This document shows, one piece after another, positions 44,841 to 53,195 of a stretch of DNA of 64,000 nucleotides (positions within the stretch are counted from its first letter, which is position 1; each line of letters starts with the position of its first letter). The DNA is from Dyella japonica A8 (GTDB taxonomy: Bacteria; Pseudomonadota; Gammaproteobacteria; Xanthomonadales; Rhodanobacteraceae): assembly GCF_000725385.1 (NCBI RefSeq), contig NZ_CP008884.1, positions 1,736,001-1,800,000 on the forward strand, given 5' to 3'. The position numbers and the translations under genes were made by a program. The notes under the pieces were generated by a model. That model worked only from the letters and a program-made list of their open reading frames with translations, searched no databases and was not told the DNA's origin.

Positions 44841-47465
44841 TCAGCCGGCCTTGTCGCCGGCCTTGTGTGCGATCCACGCACCGATGACGGCCGACACATA
44901 CGGAATGGACTGCGCCGCCAGGATGAACATCCACAGCGTGCCTTCCACATAGTGCGTGCCGAAGCGCAGACCCATGCCGATGATGCAGGAGACCAGCGCG
45001 ATGGCCATCAGAAATTCCTCGCGCACCGGGGCGAACGCGGCGAAATTGCTGCCACCCAGGCGCCGGCTCTTGGCGGTGACCACGAACGAGGTTTTCTCGC
45101 GCGTCAGGCCATGCAGGATGCCGCGCGCAATGGCGTGCGACAAACCCATGCTGGCCAGCGACGCCATCAGCGTGTCGTACCAGCCGCAGGGAACGCGGGC
45201 GCGGTACAGCACGATGCCGAAGATCGCCTTGGCGAAGAAGAAGCCGATCACCGGGATCAGGAACAGCTGCATCGGCAGGCTGAAGATGGTCGGGAAGGCC
45301 ACCATGCCGGCGGTCCAGAAGATCGCCATCATGGTGAAGATCAGATGCAGTGCATCGGCGAACCAGCTGAACCAGCCGGTGAGGAAGTGGAAGCGCTGGC
45401 CACCGGAAAGCGGCCCCTTCCTGGTCATCCAGTTCCAGCGGCCCTTGAGGATCTGCATGGCGCCGAAGGCCCAGCGGTAGCGCTGGCTCTTGTACGCCTT
45501 GAAGTCCGCCGGGGTCAGGCCCACGCCCATCAGCTCGTCGACGTAGACCAGCTCGTAGCCGGCGTGCATCAGGCGCAGGCCGAGCTCGGCGTCCTCGCAG
45601 ATGGTCCATTCCGACCAGCCGCCGGTGCCTTCCAGCGCCGAGCGGCGCACCATGGTCATGGTGCCGTGCTGGATGATCGCGTTGCGCTCGTTGCGGTGAT
45701 GCATGCCGATGCGGAAGAAGCCGTCGTATTCCCACGCGGTCATGCGACGGAAGCGGTTGTGCTCGAAGTCGCGGTGCGCCTGCGGGCACTGCACCACGGC
45801 CACCTTCGGGTCGTGGAAGTAGCCGGTCAGCGAGGCCAGCCAGTCTTCGCGCACCACATAGTCGGCGTCGATCACCGCCACCACGTCGGCCTGCGGATCG
45901 GTTTCCTTCAGGCCGAAGTTCAGCGCGCCGGCCTTGAAGCCCGGCCACGGTTCCAGATGGAAGAAGCGGAACTTGCTGCCCAGCTTCTCGCAGTATTCCT
46001 GCACCGGCTTCCAGATCGCCGGGTCCTTGGTGTTGTTGTCGATCACCAGGACTTCGTAGTTCTGGTACTTCAGCGCGGCCAGCGAATCGAGCGTGACGAT
46101 CACCATCTCCGGCGGCTCGTTGTAGCAGGCCAGGTGGATGGACACGAACGGCTGCTTCTCCACCGGGTCGGGCGGCAGCATGCCGGCATGGCGGATCCAG
46201 TTGCGGCGCCACAGCACTTCGGTGAATTCGAAACCGTTGATCAGCAGGATGGCGAGAATGGCGATCTGTGCCGGGAACAACAGCACCAGCATCGTCCAGT
46301 CGACCCAGCTCAGGTAGAAATTGAACGGCAGCGTGGCCGACCACACGATCAGGCCGCAGGCCAGCTGGATCAGCGCGCAGAAGAAGAAGCGGCCCATCAG
46401 CTTGAAGCGGCTGTAGCGGCTGGCGAACCAGACCATCGGGATCAGCGCCAGCAGGCTGGCGGCCAGCGCCTTCCACGGCCAGGCGGTGTCCTCGGTCACC
46501 GGGCCGGTGAACGGGAACTTCGGCTGGCGGTCGGCGTTGAACATGCCCCAGTACGCCTCGGTGCGGCCCGACAGCGCTTCCTTCCAGGGCTGGTCGAACG
46601 CCTCCATGACGTAGTAGTCGATGTTGTCGCGCTTGGCCACGTTGAACCAGGTGCGCAGGAAGATCGCTTCGTTGGACACCGACGGATCGGCGTACTTGTA
46701 GCGGTCGCCATTGGACGGCCAGCCGATTTCGCCGATCACGATGGGCTTGTTCGGATACATCCTGTGCAGCATTTCGTAGCTGCCCAGCGCATCCTTGATG
46801 GCGGGAAAGCGGTCCGCGCCCGAACCGGTGCTCACGGCGGCGATGCCGTTCCAGTACGGGAACAGGTGCACCGTGATGAAGTCGACGTGGTCCACCAGTT
46901 CCGGGTACTTCGCCCAGATGTGCCACGGTTCGGCGACGGACACCGGCTGGTGGATCGCCGCGCGCACGCGGTCGACATAGGCCATCAGCTGTTCCGGCGG
47001 GATGTCGTTGCGGAACAGCACCTCGTTGCCCACGATCACGCGGTTGATCGAGTTGGGGTAGCGACGCGCCTGCGCGATCAGCGTGTCGACTTCCTTCTCG
47101 TTGTTGTCCAGGCGGCGGTCAATCCACGCGCCGGCCAGCACCTGCAGGCCCTCTTTCTCCGCCAGGCGGTAGACCTGCGGGTTCTGCAGCGTGGAGTAGG
47201 TGCGGATGCGCGGGGTGTAGCGCTTGAGCAGCTTGAGGTCGTCGTCGATCTGGTCGTCGGAGGGGAAGTCGTTCTTCAGCGGGCTCTGATAGCGCTGGAA
47301 GGCGGACAGGGCGAAGCCGCCGATCGGGCCGTCCCAGTTCTCCGGTCCGTTCGGCAGGTTGCTCCACCACCAGAGGCCGATATTCATGGCCGCCACGATC
47401 AGGGCGAGCAAAAAGGCTGCGAGCAACGGGTGCCGGCTGTCGTGGTTGGTTGTTGACGCGCTCAA
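44841..47465 (-). CDS. GH17-GT2 fusion, cyclic/linear beta-1,3-glucan synthase (NdvB-like)
   Basis: 874 residues. After an N-terminal membrane segment comes a periplasmic GH17-like domain with both catalytic carboxylates in family positions (VGNEV, Glu148; GEIGWPSNGDRY, Glu246). Two membrane segments follow, then a cytosolic GT2 domain (IHLACYNEPP; DADY, Asp533 and Asp535; CEDAELG; QRYRW 661-665) and C-terminal membrane segments. The plan matches Pseudomonas NdvB, which makes beta-1,3-linked periplasmic glucans. GT2 would polymerise from UDP-glucose and GH17 transglycosylate or cyclise. Start is TTG at 47465 with GGGGA upstream; the next in-frame Met would cut the first membrane segment. The product is inferred from architecture. 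Confidence 0.88.
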   Translation of the reverse strand: MSASTTNHDSRHPLLAAFLLALIVAAMNIGLWWWSNLPNGPENWDGPIGGFALSAFQRYQSPLKNDFPSDDQIDDDLKLLKRYTPRIRTYSTLQNPQVYRLAEKEGLQVLAGAWIDRRLDNNEKEVDTLIAQARRYPNSINRVIVGNEVLFRNDIPPEQLMAYVDRVRAAIHQPVSVAEPWHIWAKYPELVDHVDFITVHLFPYWNGIAAVSTGSGADRFPAIKDALGSYEMLHRMYPNKPIVIGEIGWPSNGDRYKYADPSVSNEAIFLRTWFNVAKRDNIDYYVMEAFDQPWKEALSGRTEAYWGMFNADRQPKFPFTGPVTEDTAWPWKALAASLLALIPMVWFASRYSRFKLMGRFFFCALIQLACGLIVWSATLPFNFYLSWVDWTMLVLLFPAQIAILAILLINGFEFTEVLWRRNWIRHAGMLPPDPVEKQPFVSIHLACYNEPPEMVIVTLDSLAALKYQNYEVLVIDNNTKDPAIWKPVQEYCEKLGSKFRFFHLEPWPGFKAGALNFGLKETDPQADVVAVIDADYVVREDWLASLTGYFHDPKVAVVQCPQAHRDFEHNRFRRMTAWEYDGFFRIGMHHRNERNAIIQHGTMTMVRRSALEGTGGWSEWTICEDAELGLRLMHAGYELVYVDELMGVGLTPADFKAYKSQRYRWAFGAMQILKGRWNWMTRKGPLSGGQRFHFLTGWFSWFADALHLIFTMMAIFWTAGMVAFPTIFSLPMQLFLIPVIGFFFAKAIFGIVLYRARVPCGWYDTLMASLASMGLSHAIARGILHGLTREKTSFVVTAKSRRLGGSNFAAFAPVREEFLMAIALVSCIIGMGLRFGTHYVEGTLWMFILAAQSIPYVSAVIGAWIAHKAGDKAG

Positions 47466-47713
47466 AACGATCCCCGTGGCTGCCTCACACGAGGCCGAAA
47501 AGCCCGCTGAGCTTAACCATGGAGCGCTTTTCGCTCAATAAAGACGGCAATACATGGTCAGCCCGAGGTCAGGCCTTGGACGGACCGGGTACCGTAGAAA
47601 TGCGGTTGTTCAAACGCCGTGAGCGCGCCGGCCGATGCCGCCCCGGCCTGAACACGCCCGGCACGGGCCGGGCAGGGCCGCCGGGGGGGCACGGGCCGGG
47701 CCGACGCCGGTGT

Positions 47714-48181
47714 CTATTTGAGCAGGGAGCGCAGCATCCAGGCGGTCTTCTCGTGCTCCTTCAGGCGGCCCGTGACCATGTCCACGGTGCCCTCGTCGCC
47801 GGCGCTGTCGGCCACCTTGATGGCCTGGCGGGAGGTATGGGCGGCCATTTCATGGCCTTCGACCAACTGGCCGACCATGTCCTTCCAGTCGGGGACGCCT
47901 GGCTCCTCCCGGATGGCGGTGAGCTTGCCAAACTGGCTGTAGGAGCCCGGGGCGAACACGTCCAGTGCGCGGATGCGCTCGGCGACCTCGTCGGCGGCCA
48001 GCCACAGTTCGTTGTACTGGGTCTCGAACATGGTGTGCAGGCTGTTGAAATGCGGGCCCGTGATGTTCCAGTGGAAGCTGTGGGTCTTCAGGTAAAGCGA
48101 GTACGTGTCGGCGAGCAGCCGGGACAGGTGTTCGCCGATCTGTTCGCGGTCCTTGGTGGCGATGCCGATGGAAATGGCCAT
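47714..48181 (-). CDS. dps: Dps-family ferritin-like DNA protection protein
   Basis: 155 residues. Dps forms a dodecamer that oxidises iron with peroxide and shields DNA in starvation and oxidative stress. The inter-subunit ferroxidase motif is intact: [29 protein letters not shown], with the family His, His, Asp/Glu ligands nearby ([10 protein letters not shown]). ATG at 48181 has AAGGAG 6 nt upstream. A perfect ATAG-N7-CTAT element 91-105 bp upstream suggests OxyR control. It is divergent from hrpA. Confidence 0.93.
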   Translation of the reverse strand: MAISIGIATKDREQIGEHLSRLLADTYSLYLKTHSFHWNITGPHFNSLHTMFETQYNELWLAADEVAERIRALDVFAPGSYSQFGKLTAIREEPGVPDWKDMVGQLVEGHEMAAHTSRQAIKVADSAGDEGTVDMVTGRLKEHEKTAWMLRSLLK

Positions 48182-48268
48182 GACGTGCTCCTTGTATGCG
48201 TGGGGACGGAACTGGCAGCCAGCTTAGGCAGCGGGCGCGATGCGGGGAAATGAATCCTTCCGATGTCG

Positions 48269-48289
48269 GCGATAGCCCGTGGCTATCGC
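48269..48289. promoter_or_regulatory. Candidate OxyR half-operator between dps and hrpA
   Basis: GCGATAGCC-CGT-GGCTATCGC is a perfect 9-bp inverted repeat containing ATAG-N7-CTAT (48272-48286), the half-site spacing of OxyR. It lies upstream of dps, a classic OxyR target. The second half-site expected after another 7-bp spacer is not evident. Inference only. Confidence 0.4.
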
Positions 48290-48420
48290 ACGTCGGCGCG
48301 GGCTTTTTGAACGTGGTCCGTTCGCCCCGGCACCGTCCCTCGCGCGGCGACAGGCCGTCTGGCGTCCCGGCGGCCGGACCGCGCTTGCCACGCCCGGCAC
48401 CGGCTATCATGTGCGGTCCG

Positions 48421-51400
48421 ATGACCCCGACTGCCTCCAACGCCGCCTCCCCCGACGTGCGACTGCGTCCGTTGCGCCAGGCGCTCGACGACGTCTCCAG
48501 CCGCGACTATGGCCGCCTGCTTGGCCGGTGGCGTGAACTCACGCGCCGTTTCGACGAGAAGAAGCTGGCCGCGCTGAGCGCCGATATCGACGCCTCCGCG
48601 GCGAAGCGCAAGGCGCGTGCCGACGCCAAGCCGGCGATCCGCCTCGATGAATCGCTGCCCATCACGGCGCGCGCCGATGAAATCGTCGAACTGATCCGCA
48701 AGCACCAGGTGGTGGTGATTGCCGGCGAAACCGGCTCGGGCAAGACCACCCAGCTGCCCAAGCTGTGCCTGGCCGCGGGCCGTGGCGAGGCGGGCATGAT
48801 CGGCTGCACCCAGCCGCGCCGCCTGGCCGCCCGCTCCGTGGCGCGCCGCGTGGCCGAAGAGCTGGCGACGCCGCTGGGCGACCAGGTCGGCTTCCAGGTG
48901 CGCTTCAACGACCAGGTGTCCGAGCGCACCCTGGTCAAGTTCATGACCGACGGCATCCTGCTCGCCGAGACGCAGGGCGATCCGTGGCTGGGCGCGTACG
49001 ACACCATCATCATCGACGAGGCGCACGAGCGCAGCCTCAACATCGACTTTCTGCTGGGCTACCTCAAGCGGCTGGCGGCCAAGCGTCCGTCGCTGAAGAT
49101 CATCGTGACCTCCGCCACCATCGATACCGGACGTTTCGCCGAGCATTTCGGCGATGCACCCATTGTGTCGGTGGAAGGGCGCACCTATCCGGTGGAGGTG
49201 CGCTGGCGCTCCGTCGACGAGGTGGCCGCAAGGCGAGGCCAGCGGGCCGGGGACCTGCAGCAGGGCAGTGCCGACCACGTGGCCGCGGTGCTGGATGAAA
49301 TCACCCACGACGATCCGCGCGGCGACGTGCTGATCTTCCTGCCCGGCGAACGCGAGATCCGCGACGCGCATCTGCTGTTGTCCCGCCGCCAGTACCGCGA
49401 AACCGAGGTGTTGCCGCTGTACGCGCGCCTTTCGGCCGGCGACCAGGATCGCGTGTTCAAGCCGGGGCCGAAGCGTCGCGTGGTGCTGGCCACCAATGTG
49501 GCGGAAACCTCGCTCACGGTGCCGCGCATCCGCTACGTCATCGATTCCGGGCAGGCCCGCGTCAAGCGCTACAGCCAGCGCAGCCAGCTCGAGCGCTTGC
49601 ATGTCGAGCCGGTCTCGAAGGCCGCCGCCGACCAGCGCAAGGGGCGCTGCGGCCGCGTCGGCCCGGGCATCTGCTATCGCCTGTATGACGAGGCGGACTT
49701 CGAGAGCCGCGCCGCCTACACCGACCCGGAACTGCTGCGCTCGTCGCTGGCCAACGTCATCCTGCGCATGCTGTCGCTGCAGCTGGGCGAGGTCGACGAG
49801 TTCCCGTTCCTTGAAGCGCCCGATCCGCGCGTGGTGGCCGATGGTTATCGCCGCCTCGCCGAGATTTCCGCCATCGACGATGCGCGGCGCCTGACTGCGA
49901 TCGGTCGCACCGTGGCCCGCCTGCCCATCGACGTGCAGCTGGCCCGCATGCTGGTGGAGGCGCAGCAGCTGCACAGCCTGCGCGAACTGCTCGCCATCGT
50001 GTCGTTCCTGAGCATCCAGGATCCGCGCGAGCGCCCGGCCGATGCCCGCCAGCAGGCGGATGCCGCACACGCGGCGTTCGCCGATCCGAAATCCGATTTC
50101 GTCGGCGTGTTGAATCTTTGGCGCGACTACGGCAAGGCGCACGAGGATTTGACGCAGTCGAAGCTGCGCGACTGGTGCTCGCGTCACTTCCTCAGTTTCA
50201 TGCGCATGCGTGAATGGCGCGAACTGCATCGTCAGTTGCTGCTGGTGGTGCAGGAGCTGGGGTGGAAGCTGGATACCGGTCCGTCCCCCCCGACCCAGCG
50301 CGAACAAGGGGCTAACTCGCGCCCTGCCGCCAAGGTACCTGCTGCCAAGGTGGAGAAGAAACAAGGACGGCCGGGTCCGTCTGATCCTTCGTTGCGCACC
50401 TCCGAGGAGCGAGGTGGGGCAGACGACGAGGCGGCGAAGCAGTACGAAGCCATCCATCGCAGCCTGCTCGCCGGCCTGCCCACGCAGGTAGGCCACAAGG
50501 ACGAGAAGGGCGTCTATCGCAGCACACGCGAGCGCCGCTTCCAGGTATTCCCCGGTTCGGCGTTGTCCAAGGTGCCGCCCAATTGGATCTTCGCCGCGCA
50601 GATCCTCGATGTCGGTGGACGCGTGTGGGGCATGATGTGCGCCCGCGTGGAGCCGCTGTGGATCGAGCAACAGGCCGCGCATCTGCTGCGTTCGTCCTGC
50701 CGCGACGCGCACTGGTCGCGCAAGCGCGGGCACGTGGTGGCCTACGAGCAGGTGAGCCTGTTCGGACTCACGCTGGTCGAGCGTCGCCCGGTCACGTTCC
50801 AGAAACAGGACCCGGTGTTGGCGCACGAGATCTTCCTGCGCGAAGCCCTGGCGCGCTGCGATATCGATACGCGCGCCGACTTCGTGCGCGCGAACCAGCG
50901 CGTGCTGGAAGACGCGCGGGGCATCGAGGCCAAGCAGCGCCGCGAGGGCCTGCTGCGCAGCGAGGACGAGCTGGTCGGCTTTTTCGAGGGCAAGCTGCCG
51001 CAGGACATCGCGGACAGCCGTGCGCTCGATGCGTGGTACCGCAAGGCGCGACCCGCCGAGCAGGCTGCGCTGCGCTGGTCGCTCGACGACGTGATGAGCG
51101 GCGGCGCGGGGCTCGACCCCAAGGCTTTTCCGGCGTCGCTGGAAGTGCCACCGCAGAAGTACCGACTCGAGTATCGCTTCGTACCGGGTGACGACGCCGA
51201 CGGCGTCACCTTGCACCTGCCGCTCGCCATGTTGAATGCGCTGCCCTCGGCACGCTGCGAATGGCTGGTGCCCGGCTTGCTGGTGGAGAAGGTGGCGGAG
51301 CTGATCCGCGGATTGCCGAAAGCATTGCGCCGCAACTTCGTTCCCGCACCGGATTTCGCGCGAGCCTTCGTCGAGGCCGAGGCACCGCGCGACGAATCGT

Positions 51401-52458
51401 TGACGAAGGCGCTGGCCGCTTTCCTCAAGCGCGCCACCGGCGTGGATATATCCGCCGCCGAGTTCGATGCGGTGGCATTGCCCGCGCATTTCCGCATGCG
51501 CTACCGCCTGCACGACGAAAACGGCAAGACGCTGGCCACCGGTCGCGACCTTGCGGCCATGCGGGCGCAATGGGAAGGGCAGGCGCGCGAGGCGTTCTCG
51601 CGCAAGACCGATATCGAACTGACCCGCGAGAACATCGCCAGCTGGGATTTCGAGGAGATCCCTGCCCAGGTGCGCTCTGCCGGCGGGCTGCTGGCTTTCC
51701 CTGCACTGGTCGACCTGGGTGACGCGGTGGCGCTGCGCGTGTTCGAACGCAGCGACGAGGCGCGCGAGGCCCATGTGCAGGGCGTGGTACGCCTGCTGCG
51801 CAACGCGCTCGCCAGCGACATGAAGCAGGCACGCCGGCGTATGCCCGTGGGCAATCCACTGGCCTTGAAGTACGCACCGCTGGGTGGCGTGGACGGCCTG
51901 CGCGAGGATCTGGTGGAAGGTGGTTTCCAGGACCTGCTGGCGCGTTACTCGCTGGATGTGCGCACCGCTGGCAGCTTCGAGGCCCTGCACACGCAGGCGG
52001 TGCGCGAGCTGTTTGGCGCCGCCGTGGAGCGCCTGAAACTGGCCGAACCCATCATCGAAGCCCAGGCCGACCTGAAGCCGTGGCTGCAACCGCCGCTGAT
52101 GGGCTTTGCCCGCGCGAGCTACGACGACCTGCGCGAACAGCTTGATGCGCTGCTCGCGCCGGGCTTCCTGCGTGAGTTGCCGACCGCGCGGCTGGCGCAT
52201 TATCCGCGCTACCTGAAGGCCATGCGTTTGCGGGCGGAACGCCTGCGGCAGGATCCGGCCAAGGACCAGCAGCGGTTATTGCAGGTGCTGCCGTTCTGGC
52301 GCGACTACCTCAAGCATCGTGCCGCGGGTACGGACGGCTTGGACGAGCTGCGCTGGCTGATCGAAGAATGGCGTGTGTCGCTGTTCGCGCAGGAATTGAA
52401 GACGCCGGAGCCGGTGTCCGCCAAACGACTCACGCGCGCGCTGGAAAACCTTTCCTGA
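48421..52458 (+). CDS. hrpA: ATP-dependent RNA helicase HrpA (DEAH box)
   Basis: 1345 residues, near the usual ~1300. N-terminal helicase core: Walker A GETGSGKTTQLPK, CTQPRRLAARSVA, DEAH box IIIDEAHERSLNIDF, VTSATIDT, and the second RecA domain (FLPGEREIRDAH, ATNVAETSLTVP, QRKGRCGRVGPG). HA2/OB domains and the long HrpA-type C-terminal domain follow. In E. coli it resolves stalled ribosomes and processes mRNA. The start at 48421 or 48409 (ATG twelve bases upstream) is uncertain; no ribosome site is seen. A low-complexity insert of ~53 residues (coded by about 50280-50445) interrupts the region between ELGWKL and YEAIHRSLLAGL. Confidence 0.94.
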   Translation: MTPTASNAASPDVRLRPLRQALDDVSSRDYGRLLGRWRELTRRFDEKKLAALSADIDASAAKRKARADAKPAIRLDESLPITARADEIVELIRKHQVVVIAGETGSGKTTQLPKLCLAAGRGEAGMIGCTQPRRLAARSVARRVAEELATPLGDQVGFQVRFNDQVSERTLVKFMTDGILLAETQGDPWLGAYDTIIIDEAHERSLNIDFLLGYLKRLAAKRPSLKIIVTSATIDTGRFAEHFGDAPIVSVEGRTYPVEVRWRSVDEVAARRGQRAGDLQQGSADHVAAVLDEITHDDPRGDVLIFLPGEREIRDAHLLLSRRQYRETEVLPLYARLSAGDQDRVFKPGPKRRVVLATNVAETSLTVPRIRYVIDSGQARVKRYSQRSQLERLHVEPVSKAAADQRKGRCGRVGPGICYRLYDEADFESRAAYTDPELLRSSLANVILRMLSLQLGEVDEFPFLEAPDPRVVADGYRRLAEISAIDDARRLTAIGRTVARLPIDVQLARMLVEAQQLHSLRELLAIVSFLSIQDPRERPADARQQADAAHAAFADPKSDFVGVLNLWRDYGKAHEDLTQSKLRDWCSRHFLSFMRMREWRELHRQLLLVVQELGWKLDTGPSPPTQREQGANSRPAAKVPAAKVEKKQGRPGPSDPSLRTSEERGGADDEAAKQYEAIHRSLLAGLPTQVGHKDEKGVYRSTRERRFQVFPGSALSKVPPNWIFAAQILDVGGRVWGMMCARVEPLWIEQQAAHLLRSSCRDAHWSRKRGHVVAYEQVSLFGLTLVERRPVTFQKQDPVLAHEIFLREALARCDIDTRADFVRANQRVLEDARGIEAKQRREGLLRSEDELVGFFEGKLPQDIADSRALDAWYRKARPAEQAALRWSLDDVMSGGAGLDPKAFPASLEVPPQKYRLEYRFVPGDDADGVTLHLPLAMLNALPSARCEWLVPGLLVEKVAELIRGLPKALRRNFVPAPDFARAFVEAEAPRDESLTKALAAFLKRATGVDISAAEFDAVALPAHFRMRYRLHDENGKTLATGRDLAAMRAQWEGQAREAFSRKTDIELTRENIASWDFEEIPAQVRSAGGLLAFPALVDLGDAVALRVFERSDEAREAHVQGVVRLLRNALASDMKQARRRMPVGNPLALKYAPLGGVDGLREDLVEGGFQDLLARYSLDVRTAGSFEALHTQAVRELFGAAVERLKLAEPIIEAQADLKPWLQPPLMGFARASYDDLREQLDALLAPGFLRELPTARLAHYPRYLKAMRLRAERLRQDPAKDQQRLLQVLPFWRDYLKHRAAGTDGLDELRWLIEEWRVSLFAQELKTPEPVSAKRLTRALENLS

Positions 52459-52481
52459 TCGTCGCGCGCTTTATCTTTGCT

Positions 52482-52552
52482 GTGGGAGCGCACGCTGTGC
52501 GCGACGGGGAACACCCCGGTACTCACGAATCGCGCACAGGGTGCGCTCCCAC
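52482..52552. repeat. REPIN-like inverted repeat, family 1
   Basis: Arms 52482-52505 and 52530-52552 with one internal mismatch (CACGCTG for CACCCTG). It sits in the 117-bp space between the convergent hrpA and the small secreted-protein gene. Confidence 0.88.
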
Positions 52553-52575
52553 CGCCGAACAGACAACGGCGCGCC

Positions 52576-53052
52576 TTACTTGATGCGCTTGACCGACGTC
52601 GTGTCGTTGCAGCCATCCACCGCCATCATCCAGTTGCCCATCAGCGAGCGGCGGATGGTCACCTTCGGGTTGTCGTCAGACGCGCAGGCGAAACTGGTGC
52701 TGTCCGCCTGCTGCCACACCTGGCCGTTGTCCAGCGTGAACTGGCCATGGCCATTGAAGCCATTGAAGCGGCCCTGCACGTGGGCCTGCACCGGACCAGC
52801 CTTCTCGCCGCTGGGATAGAACACCGGCTTGCCGCTTTCGTCGACCATCTTGGTGACGACCTTGCCGTGGCCGCCCAGCCAGTTGTCGAGGTTCTTGAGC
52901 TCGTCCGGGGACAGCTTGTCCAGGCCCGCCGCCTTGAACTCCGCCGGTGTCATGCGCTGCTGCAGCGGTACGTACTTGTCGGCGGCGAAAGCCGCCGTGG
53001 GGAGGGCAACGACGACACTCAACAACAACGGCAGCAGGCGGGCCAGGCGCAT
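52576..53052 (-). CDS. Small secreted protein of unknown function
   Basis: 158 residues with a Sec signal peptide (LARLLPLLLSVVVALPTAAFA). The mature part has MTPAEFKAAGLDKLSPDELKNLDNWL (helical), GRFNGFNGHGQFTLDNGQVWQQ and two cysteines (FACAS, DGCND). The pattern recurs in Lysobacterales genomes, where it is unnamed. It is divergent from relA, 143 bp apart. No function can be given. Confidence 0.78.
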   Translation of the reverse strand: MRLARLLPLLLSVVVALPTAAFAADKYVPLQQRMTPAEFKAAGLDKLSPDELKNLDNWLGGHGKVVTKMVDESGKPVFYPSGEKAGPVQAHVQGRFNGFNGHGQFTLDNGQVWQQADSTSFACASDDNPKVTIRRSLMGNWMMAVDGCNDTTSVKRIK

Positions 53053-53195
53053 GGGGCAATCCTCTCGGGTACCAGGGAATAAAACGTCGCCGGCGCAGCA
53101 TACACGGCATGAACCGCGTGTTCATGCGCGGCCGGGGAAAAGCCCGCCATTCGCGCTCAATACGCCCCGGAGTCAATACGCCCTAGAATAGCGGC

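Noticed and set aside
48283..52200. 1305-residue minus-strand open frame opposite hrpA
   Set aside because: Very long but antisense; no domains, and hrpA is unambiguous on the other strand.
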